DNA from: Basidiobolus meristosporus CBS 931.73
Taxonomy: Eukaryota > Basidiobolomycota > Basidiobolomycetes > Basidiobolales > Basidiobolaceae
Assembly: GCA_002104905.1 (NCBI GenBank)
Contig: MCFE01000397.1
Span: forward strand, 1-64,000
Length of the DNA: 64,000 nt
Reading direction: 5' to 3'
Part shown: positions 45,161 through 55,960 of the stretch, piece after piece
Numbering within the stretch: position 1 is the stretch's first letter
How the letters are laid out: every line of letters starts with the position of its first letter
Program-made: the position numbers and the translations under genes
Notes under the pieces: model-generated
Databases searched by the model: none
Told to the model about the DNA's origin: nothing
What the model saw: only the letters and a program-made list of their open reading frames with translations

Positions 45161-47115
45161 TTAAATCCACCACTGAATAAGTATTTCTGCTGTAATGCAC
45201 TGGTTCCACAACTTTGGCAGGAACCCAACAGCTTTATGCCACTGTTCATTCACTGGTTCCCACACATCCTGGTCTTCAGCTGGCACTGCAAGGTCTAGCT
45301 CCTCATTTGCCAGTCTTTGCAATAAATCCTTGCAATATTCCAGTGCGTTTTCATGAGCACTGCTCTTGAAGAGGTGCTGCAACCTCTTGGTGTGCCTATT
45401 AATGTTCCAAAACTCCACTGAAGGCATTGTGATAGTCTTTTGAGCTCTCAATGTTGTAGCATTGTCTGTCAGTGGGATCTCCACTCTGTCAACAATGGAG
45501 GCTGTGGAGGCTGTGGTAGACATATTGTTTTTTTCAGCAAACTCATCTACCTTGCTGGAGTGTAGCTCAACTGGCTGTGCTTCCAACTCTTGTGAAAACA
45601 GCTGTTTTTTTGTTGGTAATTTTTCTTGGCTATGATGGGATTCAGTCTGTTCCTGGCTTGCAGCATTAATTGGCAAGAAGTGCAGTTTTTTTTTCATGCC
45701 TCCCTGTCTCAGGCTTAGGCAGATATTTTTCCCTTAACCTTTTCCTTTATCACTGCCAGGTCTTTCACTGCTACTTTGTCTGAGTGCTTCTTGTAAAGAA
45801 CTACGTTTTCTCCTGGATAAATTCTGCTTGGACCCATCTGTTTTGGCCTGCTTGTCACTTGCTGGCACTCTTCTGGTAACCTGACGTTTCTTTTCAGCTT
45901 GTATTGAGCTCTCAACTGTAGTTGTGATGGGCTCCTGTAAAAGTAGCTGGTTTTTATCACTGCCAGGTTCTTCACTGCTAATTTGACTGGGTGCTTCTTG
46001 AGTGGTACTACGCTTTTTCCTCAATAAATTTTGTGCTGGTGCATCCATGTCTGCCTGCTTGTCCTCAATTGGTACTCTTCCAGCTGCCTGACGTCTCTTT
46101 GACGCTTGTCTGGAGCTTTTGGCTCTGCTTGTAACAGGCTCTTGAGGAAGCCGCTGGTTTTTAGCCATGGCACCCTTGTTCTTCTGCCTTTGATAGTTTC
46201 TGCTATTCTTAAGATACTTTCTTAGCATACCAATGCTGGCCCAAAATCTGTTTGCCTGCTTGAATCCAGGATAATGCTCATGGAACAAGTCCAGTGCATT
46301 CTGCTTGGCCTTGAGTTCCTGATGGTCCCATGGTATGCCAGCCTTAAGGTGATGGCATGCTAGACTTCTGATGGCCTCTTGTATATTGGCCCACTCTTCA
46401 TTATTGCACTCAACGGCTTCACGGATCTTCAATGACTTTTGATTTTTAGGCTTTGGTATAAACACCCATTGTCTCCCTCTCATGCTGTGATAAGCTTTTC
46501 CGTGGGCTTTATCTTTGGGCACTGTTGTTGTGCTTCAAAGGCTGTACAGTGTTCCTCTGCTGTTACATTGGGAAATGGCTCAATTCTTGGCTGTGACATT
46601 GAGCCACTTGAGTTCCTTCTTTGCAGCAAAGTTACTGCTTTCTCTACCTGGGATTTTGATTGCTCTACATGTATTATTCACTCATCCTGTTTCTGGACTA
46701 CTTCCTGATTTCTCTGGGCCATTGCATCTATCCTATCAGCCACTGCACCTAATTGCTTCATTAATGCTTTAGTATGAGCTGACAACATACTTGCTAATAT
46801 AGGTGGTGGTGATGTTATCATGGCCACTTGCTGATCTTCAACAGAGGGTACTGCATTTGCTACATTCTCATCTGCCTGAGCATAGCGGTCAGCTTGTGGC
46901 TCTGCAGAGGTTCTCAAATGCCTACTTGACTGAGAGCCTGAGGAGTCAGCATTATTACCTTCAATGTGCACACTGTCCACAGGGCCTTTTTTGAATGTAG
47001 CCCTGCTTGTTGCACTGAATGTCAAAGCAAGCTGTTGTCCAACTGTTCTTCTGTTGCTGTCAGAGGTGGGGTTTGGTTGAGAACCAGACAACTTTGCTTT
47101 ATTTTTTGGCAGCAT
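45161..47115 (-). pseudogene. TIR-Tnp2 accessory protein ORF2 (near intact, about 3 breaks)
   Basis: It starts at ATG 47115 with a basic, serine-rich N-terminus. Blocks: 47115-46678 (ends KQDE-stop), a shifted segment to 46522, then 46522-45734, then 45697-45161. The central part is strongly basic with a tandem duplication of about 69 codons (see the repeat feature). The N-part has a possible coiled coil (MLSAHTKALMKQLGAVADRI) and the C-part an acidic segment (LANEELDLAVPAEDQDVWEP). No known domain is recognised. In CACTA elements a second protein (TnpA) binds subterminal repeats and aids transposition; divergent linkage to tnp2 suggests a comparable role here, but that is inference. Confidence 0.65.
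45735..46160 (-). repeat. Two-unit 207-bp tandem repeat inside ORF2
   Basis: TTTATCACTGCCAGG occurs at 45746 and 45953, exactly 207 bp (69 codons) apart. The translated units share EPVTSRAKSS/EPITTTVESS, KRRQ, DKQA, QNLLRKKRS/QNLSRRKRS and PGSDK in the same order. Confidence 0.85.
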
Positions 47116-47274
47116 ATATATGGAAGTGTGTCAAACCAAAGGGGAAATTGTGTTACATATACGTGTGCATGTGGTGCCACAACTTTATTTATAATGCTTA
47201 CTATGGTGGGTCATCATTGAATCTTACATTCATGCAAGTGCAATGTCTCAAATACAAGACTGTCTTGAGTTCAC
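47116..47274. promoter_or_regulatory. Divergent intergenic region between ORF2 and tnp2
   Basis: The 159-bp gap between the ORF2 start (47115, minus) and the tnp2 start (ATG 47275, plus) holds AT-rich stretches such as TATATATGG near 47115 and TTTATTTATAATG near 47187 that could act as TATA elements. Shared promoter function is inferred from position only. Confidence 0.4.
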
Positions 47275-48638
47275 ATGAGTATTGACCAAAAAGTGATATA
47301 ATTGCGTTACGTTGTTGAAGGTCAAACTGTTTGCCCCATAGACAAGACTACTTTGACTCAACACCGTAAGAGAAGAGAAAAAAGACCATGTGGCTATTGT
47401 GGCAATCCTCTCAGCCATGAAGCACGCAGACAGCATAGGGAGTATTACAAGGATCACGGCCAGTGTTTTGCCAGCCAAGTCATATTTGACCATTCATTGG
47501 TCACCACTGTAATAACATTATCTTGCTGGCCAGCTGATACTTCTATATTGGCACCTGGCCATCTTTGTCACCTTGCACAAACTGAGTCAGGTGAGTTTGT
47601 GATGCCTTTAGGCTCACCTCAGCCTTCTGAATATGGCATACAGAGTGATAGCTCTGACAAAGAAGGCTCACTGATGGATTTTGAGCCTATCTCCCTTAGC
47701 AACAGTACCACATATGAGCCTGGTCAAATCCCTATATGCAATGAGACAACACCTGTTGAAACAAATGCCAAGGATACTTTATGGAGCCAAGTGAGCCCAG
47801 TAGTCCATCTACTGGTGAATGATGTGATGATGTGGCTAGAGAAGTGGCGCATTTCCACTAATATCAGTAATGGGGGCTTTGAGGATTTATTACTACTTGT
47901 TGCCAAAATTGTACTGGGATGCAACTTACCATGTACATGGCACAAGTGGACAACTGTCATGCAGCTGGCAACATATAATCCAGAGACTGTCCTGATTTCA
48001 GCATGTGTTAACAGTTGCATGGCATTCATATCCAAAATGCTACCATTGCAATGTGCCCAAATTGTCAGGAATCCACCACCATTGAGGGAAAACATTGTTC
48101 ACACTTCAGATATATTCCGGTCATACCCCATCTGAGGAAGCTGATATACTCCAACAAATATTGCAAAGCTATACAGTACCGCACTCAGTATCAATTAAGT
48201 GCAAACATTTCTAATATATTTGATGGCAAACATTACAAATAGCTAAGAAGCAAGGGCTACTTTGAAGGTATGTATGACCATGCCATTGCTTTAGCACTTG
48301 ATGGATTCTCATTAAACAAGTACTCTACCAGCAAATTCTGCTGTCCACTGATTCTCATCAATCTTAATCTGCTGCCCATCTCACAGTGTCAGAGCAATAA
48401 TCTGATGGTAGTCTCACTGGTGTGTGGGCCTAAATCACTGTCTAACCTGGATAGCTACCTGTATCCATTCCTGATTGAATTTTGTATGCATTCCAGCAGG
48501 ATAACAGTAAATGGTTGTCATGTAAAAGTGCATATTACTATCTGCATTGGAGATACCCCAGCCATCAGCAAGAAAGCAGGTTTTTCCGGGCATAATGGAC
48601 GGTATTGCTGTTGAATGTGTGAGATTCAGGGGAATTAC
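47275..48638 (+). pseudogene. Tnp2-type transposase, 5' part
   Basis: ATG 47275 is in frame with the conserved sequence, apart from a TAA at 47299; copy 1 has the equivalent ATG and a TAG at the same place. Features: Cys/His motif CGYCGNPLSHEARRQH with GQC, an acidic stretch, ETVLISACVNSCMAF, a frameshift near 48045, CPNCQES, YRTQYQ...DIFDGKHY-like block, ALDGFSLNKYSTS (catalytic Asp region), CGPKSL, GDTPAISKK, GHNGRYCC then TGA where Arg is expected, and MCEI. These are hallmark Tnp2 motifs of CACTA transposases. The gene is cut at 48638 by Gyp-A and resumes at 54540. Not functional. Confidence 0.85.
48634..48638. other. Gyp-A target-site duplication, left copy
   Basis: ATTAC; the identical right copy is at 54540-54544. 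Confidence 0.95.
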
Positions 48639-49159
48639 TGTCATGATCACATGACAACCATGAACACCCATGCCAAGTTTCAGCTTCCTAGCTCAATATC
48701 TAAGAGATTCCTTCTGGAACCTTCTACCACCTTCCAGAAAGTTCCTGACCATTCCAAACCATAGTTACACAATGGAACATTCCATGGAAGCTTTCCATTG
48801 TATTTTTCATAGTCAAGTACCATATAAGGAAATACCAGATCACATGACTTAGTCACTTGATTAGGTGACCCAATCCATTTCCCCATCCTGTCTCTGTACC
48901 ATGTCATCTATGTCATTATCCCCAGCACCATTGCTGTGCCTCACCCCACAACCCCATTAGTATTAGCTAATATCTCTTGGCATCAGTATAGCCAAAAAGT
49001 ATATATAGTCCTACCCCCCCTTAAGTATTCCTCAGTCTGATAAACACAGGTCTTGAATAAACAGCCTTGCCTTGAATCCTGCCTTGTCTTGATGGTCCAC
49101 ACCTAAGTCCTTTCCTGCCATGCCTAGCTTTTCCTCCTGCCTTGTGTCTATTCATAACA
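48639..49159 (+). repeat. Gyp-A copy 1, 5' LTR
   Basis: 521 bp, TGTCATGATCAC...CTATTCATAACA. Contains a TATA box at 49000-49008, a proposed RNA start at 49034 and AATAAA at 49056-49061. Confidence 0.96.
49000..49044 (+). promoter_or_regulatory. Gyp-A promoter: TATA box and predicted transcript 5' end
   Basis: TATATATAG (49000-49008) is followed about 34 nt later by AGTCTGATAAA (49034-49044). The latter is exactly complementary to the primer site at 49162-49172, so it is the expected first 11 nt of the transcript in a Tf1-type self-priming element. Confidence 0.8.
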
Positions 49160-49161
49160 GT

Positions 49162-49172
49162 TTTATCAGACT
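49162..49172 (+). other. Gyp-A self-priming primer-binding site
   Basis: TTTATCAGACT begins three bases after the 5' LTR and is the exact reverse complement of AGTCTGATAAA within the LTR. The 11-nt length and location match the self-priming system described for Tf1. No tRNA 3'-end complement (TGG...) is found here. Confidence 0.88.
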
Positions 49173-49453
49173 CTCCTGACTTACCTGTGGATCCCTGCCT
49201 TCTGCCCAAAGTTTGAAGAAAACTTGTAAAAGGAATACTCACCGTAAGTATCACCCATCATCTTTCCCTAGTCTTGTCCTATAAAGGCAAAGATACTTTA
49301 TCTTTGTAAAACTATTGGTCAAAGCTGCATTCACTTTATTACCCTGCTGGTGGAGTTTACAGTTGTTACAGTATTGGAAGCTTTAGTGCAATACTCTATC
49401 AAAGGACGTCAAAACCAGTACCTTCTGAAGTGACGCTAACTTATTTAAGTTGG

Positions 49454-49512
49454 GGATTGTGGCTCAATAGATGTATGCTTGGCATACTAGTGGCTTTACA
49501 AACCCACAATCT
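49454..49512 (+). other. tRNA-like inverted-repeat segment in the Gyp-A leader
   Basis: GGATTGT and ACAATCT pair at the ends (one G-T), TGGCTCAATAG fits the tRNA A-box pattern, and GTATGC/GCATAC forms a central hairpin. The whole is only 59 nt and lacks a B box, so it is not called as a tRNA gene. A diverged version is present in the leader of copy 2. Confidence 0.3.
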
Positions 49513-49565
49513 AGTTTAGTATATTCCAGTATTCCTTGCAAGTTCATCCGCCTTCCTTGGCTACC

Positions 49566-50498
49566 ATGTCCAACCTAGAGCTGAACTTTGCCCAGCTCAT
49601 GGCTGCCTTTACCCAACTGCAGCAAGACCATGCAGACCTCAGAAACACTCTTGCTCAGTTCCAGAACCAAAGTGTCCAGCAAACTAGCCATGTCCCAGTC
49701 TACTAAGAACCCAAGTATACTCCTGCTACCAAGTTCAATGGCTCTCAGAATGAATTCCGTGGCTTCATCAACATGGTGAAGAACAATCTTGCACTCCAGC
49801 CCAACCGGTACACCACTGACCAGGCCAAAGCTGGTTTCATCTCCAACCTGCATACTGGTACTGCTCTCAAGTGTTTCTCCCCATTAGTGGAGACCAACTC
49901 TCCCCTCCTCAGAGACTACCAAGCTTTTCTCACTGAAATGGAGCTAACATTTTGTAACCTTGACCAAGCCAGAACTGCTGCCAACAAGATCAAGACCCTC
50001 AAGCAAGGGAACAAACCAGCATCAGTCTAAGCCTCAGAATTCTGACAACTCTCCAGTGACCTCAGCTCCTGGGGTCAAGCAGCCTTGATTAGCCAATTCC
50101 AAGATGGCCTCAATGATGAAGTTTGTGATCTACTACTCACACTCCCAGATTGAGATACATTGGTTGAAGCTATGCACCAAGCAATCCGGTGTGATAACAG
50201 ACTATTCCAGAAGAAGCAAAAGAACCGTCAAAGACACATTCCTGTTGCAGTCCCAGCCCCTCCTGCCCCCCAAGTCACTCCAGAAGATCCTATGCAGATT
50301 GATAGTACCAAATACAGGAAACTATCAAAGAGTGAAAAGTCCAGACGTCAACAAGCCAACCTCTGTCTATACTGTGGCCAACCAGGTCACTTTGCCAAGT
50401 CCTGCCCCAACAAGAAGTCCAGCTTCAAGCTGATGCAGTCCTCCAGTAACCAACCTGACTCAGATCTGTTGGGAAACTCCAATGTCCAGTTGCACTGA
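49566..50498 (+). pseudogene. Gyp-A gag, copy 1 (four in-frame stops, no frameshift)
   Basis: From ATG 49566 the frame is uninterrupted in phase for 310 codons to TGA 50496-50498 but carries stops TAA 49704, TAA 50028, TGA 50043 and TGA 50151. It encodes a helical Gag N-terminus (LMAAFTQLQQDHADLRNTL), a capsid-like segment (FRGFINMVKNNL...LRDYQAFLTEMEL) and one CCHC knuckle, CLYCGQPGHFAKSC. Gag would form the particle that packages element RNA. At the 3' end the gag stop overlaps a CTG where copy 2 has the pol ATG. Confidence 0.9.
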
Positions 50499-53400
50499 CA
50501 GGCTTGCAACTGGACCCACCCATGAAAATCCAGCATATCCAAGAATCTTCCTTTGCCACAAAATCTATCCAGACCTTGAGAAAGCCAGTCAAAATCCAGA
50601 TCCCTGACTCCAGTCCTGTCCCAGTCCTAGCCCTGATTGATTCCAGTGCTTCATCCTGTTTCATTGACCAAACCTTTGTCCAGAAGCACTCTATTCCTGT
50701 TACCTTGAGATCCTGTCCAGTCCAAGTAGAAGTTATTGATGGAAGATCACTCTCCTCTGGTGCTGTTACCCATGAAACATGCTTACTTCAGCTGCCCAGT
50801 ACTGCTCATCAAGAAAGAATTGCCTTCAACATCATCAACTCACCACACTATCCTATTGTGCTTGGAAGCTCATGGCTGAGCTACCACAATCCAAGTATTC
50901 ATTGGAAATCCAAGATCCTGTCATTCACCAGATCCCACCAAGTCAACTCCATGAAATCTCCAGACCCTGATAACCGTGAAAAGACTGTTGCCAACAGTTC
51001 AACAGCCCAAGATACCTTGCCAGCTGAAGGAGCCCCCTCAGCAAACATACCAGCCAAGTACCAAGAGTTTGCCCATGTCTTTGACAAGAAGAAAGCAGAA
51101 CCCCTCCCGGACCATCAGCCTTATGACTACCCTATTGACCTTGAAGATGGAAAAGTCCCTCCATTTGGCCAAATGTATAACCTCTCCCAGCCGGAGTTGA
51201 AAGAACTCCATGGTTATATTGAAGAAAACCTCCAGAAGGGTTTTATTCAGCACTCCAAATCACCTGCTGGAGCCCCAATCCTCTTTGTCAAGAAGAAGGA
51301 TGGCACACTCAGAATGTGTGTGGACTACTGTGCTCTGAATAAGACCACAGTCAAGAACCGCTACCCCCTGCCCCTGATCAACACACTGTTGGATCAGCTA
51401 TCTGCTGCTCAAGTCTTCACCAAGATTGACTTGAGAGGAGCTTACAATCTTGACAGAATCAAGCCTGGTGATGAATGGAAAACTGCCTTTTGCACAAGAT
51501 ATGGTCACTTTGAGTACAAAGTAATGCCATTTGGCCTCACCAATGCCCCTGCAGTGTTTCAACACCTCATGAATGACATATTTTGTGAATACCTTGATCA
51601 GTTTGTGGTAATCTACCTTGATGATATTCTCATATACTCCAAGAGCCAAGATGAACATGATGAACATGTCAAGAAAGTATTGAGAAAACTAGACTCTGCT
51701 GGTCTTTATGCCAAGCTAGAGAAGTGTGAATTTGACCAGAGAGAAGTGGAATCTCTTGGTTACCTCATCAGCCCTGAGGGAACAAGAATGGACCCAAAGA
51801 AAGTTGACTCAGTCCAATCCTGGAAAACTCCAAGCTCAGTCAAGGAAGTAAAATCCTTCCTGGGATTTTCCAACTTCTATTGCAGGTTCATAGCCAACTA
51901 CTCCAAGATAATCACCCCTCTAACAAAGCTTACCCAGAAGAACACACCTTTTGCCTGGAATGAGGAGCAATCCAGCTCATTCAACCAACTCAAGAAATCT
52001 TTCCTGAAGGCCCCTCTACTTGCCCACCCTGACCTTGAGAAGCAATTCATAGTGGAGACTGATGCTTCTGATTTTGCCCTTGGTGCCATACTCTCCCAAT
52101 ATGATGAGGACAATGTGTTGCACCCCAATGCATTCTACTCTTGCAAGTTTTCCCCTGCAGAGATCAACTATGATATCTATGATAAGGAGTTGCTTGCCAT
52201 CATTGTAGCCTTTGAGCAATGGAGACACTACCTGGACGGTGCAAAACACAAAATCAAAGTCTTCTGTGACCATTAGAACTTTGAGTACTTTGCAACTTCC
52301 AAAGTACTAAACCGGAGACAAGCCAGATGGTCACTCTTCATGTCCAGCTTTGACTTTACTATCACCTATAGACCTGGTGCAAAACAAGGAAAGCCTGATG
52401 CCCTGTCCAGAAAAAAGGTATATGCCCTGGAAGAGGGAGATGATGCCTGTTGGCAAATGGAACACCCATTGCTGAGCAAGAAACATTTTGAGATTCTTGC
52501 CACCCAGTCCTCAAGTCTTGTCATCCCTTCATTCCTAGTAAGGATATCAGAATCCCAAGCCTCTGATATGACTTCCAGCACCATCACAAAATATCTGGAA
52601 TCCCCAGTTGCACCCCCTTCCAAGTTCCCAAACATCCAGAACCTGCATTTGGTAAACAACCTCATCTACCACAAGCAGCAGCTTTATGTCCCAGACCTTG
52701 CCACCCAGCTAGACATCATTAAGTCTTGGCATGATTCAATGGCTACAGGCCACTTTGGTACTGCCAAAACCTTGAATGCTATCAAAAGAGATTTCTGGTG
52801 GCCTAGAATGATAACTCTTATCAAAGAGTACATTCTGACTTGTGATATTTGCAACCATTCAAAACCAGCCAGACACCAGCCCTATGGACTTCTTCAGCCC
52901 CTGCCTATCCCAGAACACCAATGGAGGTCTATATCTATGGACTTCATTACCAACCTCCCAGAGTCATGTGGCTTCAACACTATACTTGTAGTGGCTGACC
53001 AGCTGACCAAGATGGCTCACTTTATCCCTTGCTGTAAGAACACTGATGCAAAAGAAACTGCTGCTTTAGTGCTGAAAAACATTTTCCACCTTCATGGTAT
53101 CCCCAGTGATATTGTGTCAGATAGAGGCCCACAGTTTGTGTCCAAGTTTTGGAAACACTTCATGCAATACCTTGGTGTTCAAGTCAAGCTCTCTACTGCC
53201 TTCCATCCACAGTCTGATGGCCAGACTGAAAGAATCAACCAGATTCTAGAGCCATACCTCCGGTGCTATATCAATTACCAGCAAGACAATTGGGTTGATC
53301 TACTCCCTGTTGCTGAGTTAGCCTACAACAACTCAAGCCATAGTGCAACCGGTTTTACACCATTCTATGCAAACTATGGACTCCACCCTCAGTTTGCTAT

Positions 53401-54018
53401 CCAGATTCCAACAAACCCAATGAGCCCACATGCGGCTGAACATGCCCAAGCAATCCAGGACATCCAGAATACCCTCAAGGAAGAACTATCCTTAGCTCAG
53501 GAACGCTACAAGAAATTTGCCAATCTAAAACAGCATCCCAGCCCTGATCTTAATGAAGGAGATTCTGTATGGCTGCTCAGAAGAAACATCAGCACCAACT
53601 GCCCTTGTGACAAATTGGATTTCAAGAAACCTGGTCCTTTCACAATCAAGAAGAAGCTTAGCCCTATAGTATATCAGCTACAGTTACCAGCAAGTATGAA
53701 AATCCATGATACTTTCCATGTGTCCCTCCTGGAGCTGTATTGTAGGAACACCTTGCCAAACTGGCAAGAAGCAAAGCCCAAGCTATCCAGGTTGACCAAC
53801 ATCAAGAATTTGAAGTTAAACAGATTCTAGACTCTAAGTATATCCGGTCAAAGCTGCACTACTTAGTAGACTGGATTGGTTATGGCCCAAGTGACCAAAC
53901 ATGGGAACCAGCTACCCATCTCACTAATTGTCAAGAACTAGTTATCCAGTTCCACCAACAATATCCTGCAAAACCTGCCCCAAAGGGAAAAAGAGCTTTG
54001 CCTGGAAGAGGAGAGTAG
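50495..54018 (+). pseudogene. Gyp-A pro-pol with chromodomain, copy 1 (one stop, one frameshift)
   Basis: The pol frame (-1 relative to gag) is open to TAG 52274, then in the same frame to 53830. Domains: protease (LIDSSASSCF, where copy 2 has DSGAS), RT ([25 protein letters not shown] at 51614-51625), RNase H (ETDASDFALGAIL), integrase zinc region (HFGTAKTL...CDICN), core with SMDFI, VSDRGPQF and GQTERIN, then KKPGPFTIKKK (GPF module). A one-base shift near 53776 puts the chromodomain (LHYLVDWIGYG, QTWEPATHL) in another frame, ending at TAG 54016-54018 directly against the 3' LTR. Chromodomains direct integration to marked chromatin. Functional loss is limited to these lesions plus the protease Gly-to-Ser change. 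Confidence 0.93.
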
Positions 54019-54539
54019 TGTCATGATCACATGACAACCATGAACACCCATGCCAAGTTTCAGCTTCCTAGCTCAATATCTAAGAGATTCCTTCTGGCAC
54101 CTTCTACCACCTTCCAGAAAGTTCCTGACCATTCCAAACCATTGTTACACAATGAAACATTCCATGGAAGCTTTCCATTGTATTTTTCATAGTCCAGTAC
54201 CATATATGGAAATACCAGATCACATGACTTAGTCACATGATCAGGTGGCCCAATCCATTTCCCCATCCTGTCTCTGTACCATGTCATCTATGTCATTATC
54301 CCCAGCACCATTGCTGTGCCTCACCCCACAACCCCATTAGTATCAGCTAATATCTCTTGGCATCAGTATAGCCAAAAAGTATGTATAGTCCTACCCCCCC
54401 TTAAGTATTCCTCAGTCTGATAAACACAGGTCTTGAATAAACAGCCTTGCCTTGAATCCTGCCTTGTCTTGATGGTCCACACCTAAGTCCTTTCCTGCCG
54501 TTCATAGCTTTTCCTCCTGCCTTGTGTCTATTCATAACA
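54019..54539 (+). repeat. Gyp-A copy 1, 3' LTR
   Basis: 521 bp, same ends as the 5' LTR. The purine tract GGAAGAGGAGAGTAG precedes it and contains the pol stop codon. Its TATA box is changed to TATGTATAG. Confidence 0.96.
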
Positions 54540-55960
54540 ATTACTCCATAACTCACACACATTATTATTACCCAAACACCAGCACTAAGAACATCATTTT
54601 TCCACAGTGAGAACATACTGAAGTAAGCATGCAATTGCAGCAAAGTTGGCAAGCTATAAGCCATTGGCCAGAATATGGAATCAATTGAAAACCAGAGATA
54701 CTTAAGAAAGAGGGTATCTGTTGGTGCAAAAGCTTTCCACTGGAAGCAATGCATTTGCTTTTCAACAGTATCCCTATGTTGATGACCAAGTTGTACATGG
54801 GGCATTTCAAGCTAAATGAGCCCTTTGAGATACTGGAGAAATTTGAAAAAATTGGCAAGATATTACAGAGTATCCGCTACCCTAAGTACTTCTCACAGGC
54901 TCCAACTAATATTCATATGCATATGCAACAATACAAATGCAAAGACTGGATGAACTGGATATGTATTTATTCAAGTGGTGTTCTGAAGCCATTCCTACCA
55001 AGAGTACACTGGAAGTATTGGGAGTCATATGTGGACATTGTAGGAATACTTATCCAGAAGCAGATCACCAATGCCAACTTGATGCATCTACAGCTGTTGT
55101 GTGAGGAGTTTGTGACAGGATTTGAGTGGCTATACTACAAATATAAAGCTGAACGCATAGATCTCTGCTGCTACCGTATCCATTCTCTACTCCATCTTGC
55201 GTGGTGTGTGGAGAATATTGGGCCTTGCTTCACCTTTTGGGAGTTTCCTATGGAGTGGAGGTGTGGGGAGATAGGAAAACAAGTCAAGTTGCAGGTACTA
55301 CCATATCCCAATCTCATCAAGAATATTACCTTCAAGTCCATCATGGATGTTATGAGTTTGCACATGGAGGACAGCCAGAAAGAGTCGGAAAATACTGAGG
55401 ACAAATGTGCACATGGAAACACCTATGCCAATGGCATTAAGAAGCTAAGCAGCCCCAATGCGTGCGTAATCAGTTAAGTAATGCAAAGTTCAGTTGGGTG
55501 CAACAAGCAACTAATTTTATCAGGAAAACTCCACCAAGATATGCTGGATTTCTTGTGGTCACAAGCCAACTTCTACACCATTCAATACGGAATTCACACA
55601 AACAAAAGCCAGAGCACACCTACAAGGGGGACTAGAGTCCAGCAGGGAGAAGGAATATATTGGCTAAATACCAAGAGGTTCTTTGTCAATATTCAGGAGG
55701 TATTCATGGCTGAAGTGGCAACAACCAGGCATTTGTTTGCAAGATGTATATGCTACCAGCAGTACAAGGTATATGGCAACTTTGCAAGTAAAACACTAAA
55801 AAGCTATAAAGTTGAGGTGATATAAGTATGTCAATTGCGGCAGGTGTGCGCATTTGTGGAGGTTAGTAAGCAGGAGGCCATAGTTTTTTTTGATTCAACC
55901 TATATGTGGAATACCCAAGATAGTAGTGGGTAAGCAAATAAAGAAAGGTGATTCTACAGT
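54540..55960 (+). pseudogene. Tnp2-type transposase, 3' part
   Basis: Continuation of 47275-48638 after the second ATTAC. Blocks: YGINWKPEILKKEG, SFPLEAMHLLFNSIPML (equivalent of the Tnp2 P-x-D-x-M-H-L motif, with Glu for Asp), LLCEEFVTGFEWLYYKYKAERI, IHSLLHLAWCVENIGPCFTFWEFPMEW and CGEIGKQVKLQV, the conserved Tnp2 C-terminal region. After the stop at 55474 homologous codons continue in other frames (YNKQLIL, TPTRGTRVQQGEGIYWL, KVYGNF). The 3' limit of the gene is uncertain. Confidence 0.85.

Larger units (their letters stand above)
48639..54539 (+). mobile_element. Gyp-A copy 1, full-length chromodomain gypsy element
   Basis: 5901 bp with 521-bp LTRs (48639-49159 and 54019-54539, about 13 mismatches by eye, roughly 97.5 percent identity) and exact target duplication ATTAC. 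It belongs to the Tf1/sushi-like chromoviruses by self-priming signature, integrase with a GPF module and C-terminal chromodomain. It is a recent insertion into tnp2. Confidence 0.97.

Noticed and set aside
47302-47304. TTG as the start of tnp2
   Set aside because: The equivalent ATG at 47275 is in frame and present in copy 1 (19836); TTG only marks the codon after a mutational stop.
49454-49512. Functional tRNA gene
   Set aside because: Only 59 nt, no B box, no proper 7-nt anticodon loop with a 5-bp stem.
52366-52665. Minus-strand frames inside Gyp-A pol
   Set aside because: Shadows of the plus-strand pol frame, which has clear domain motifs.
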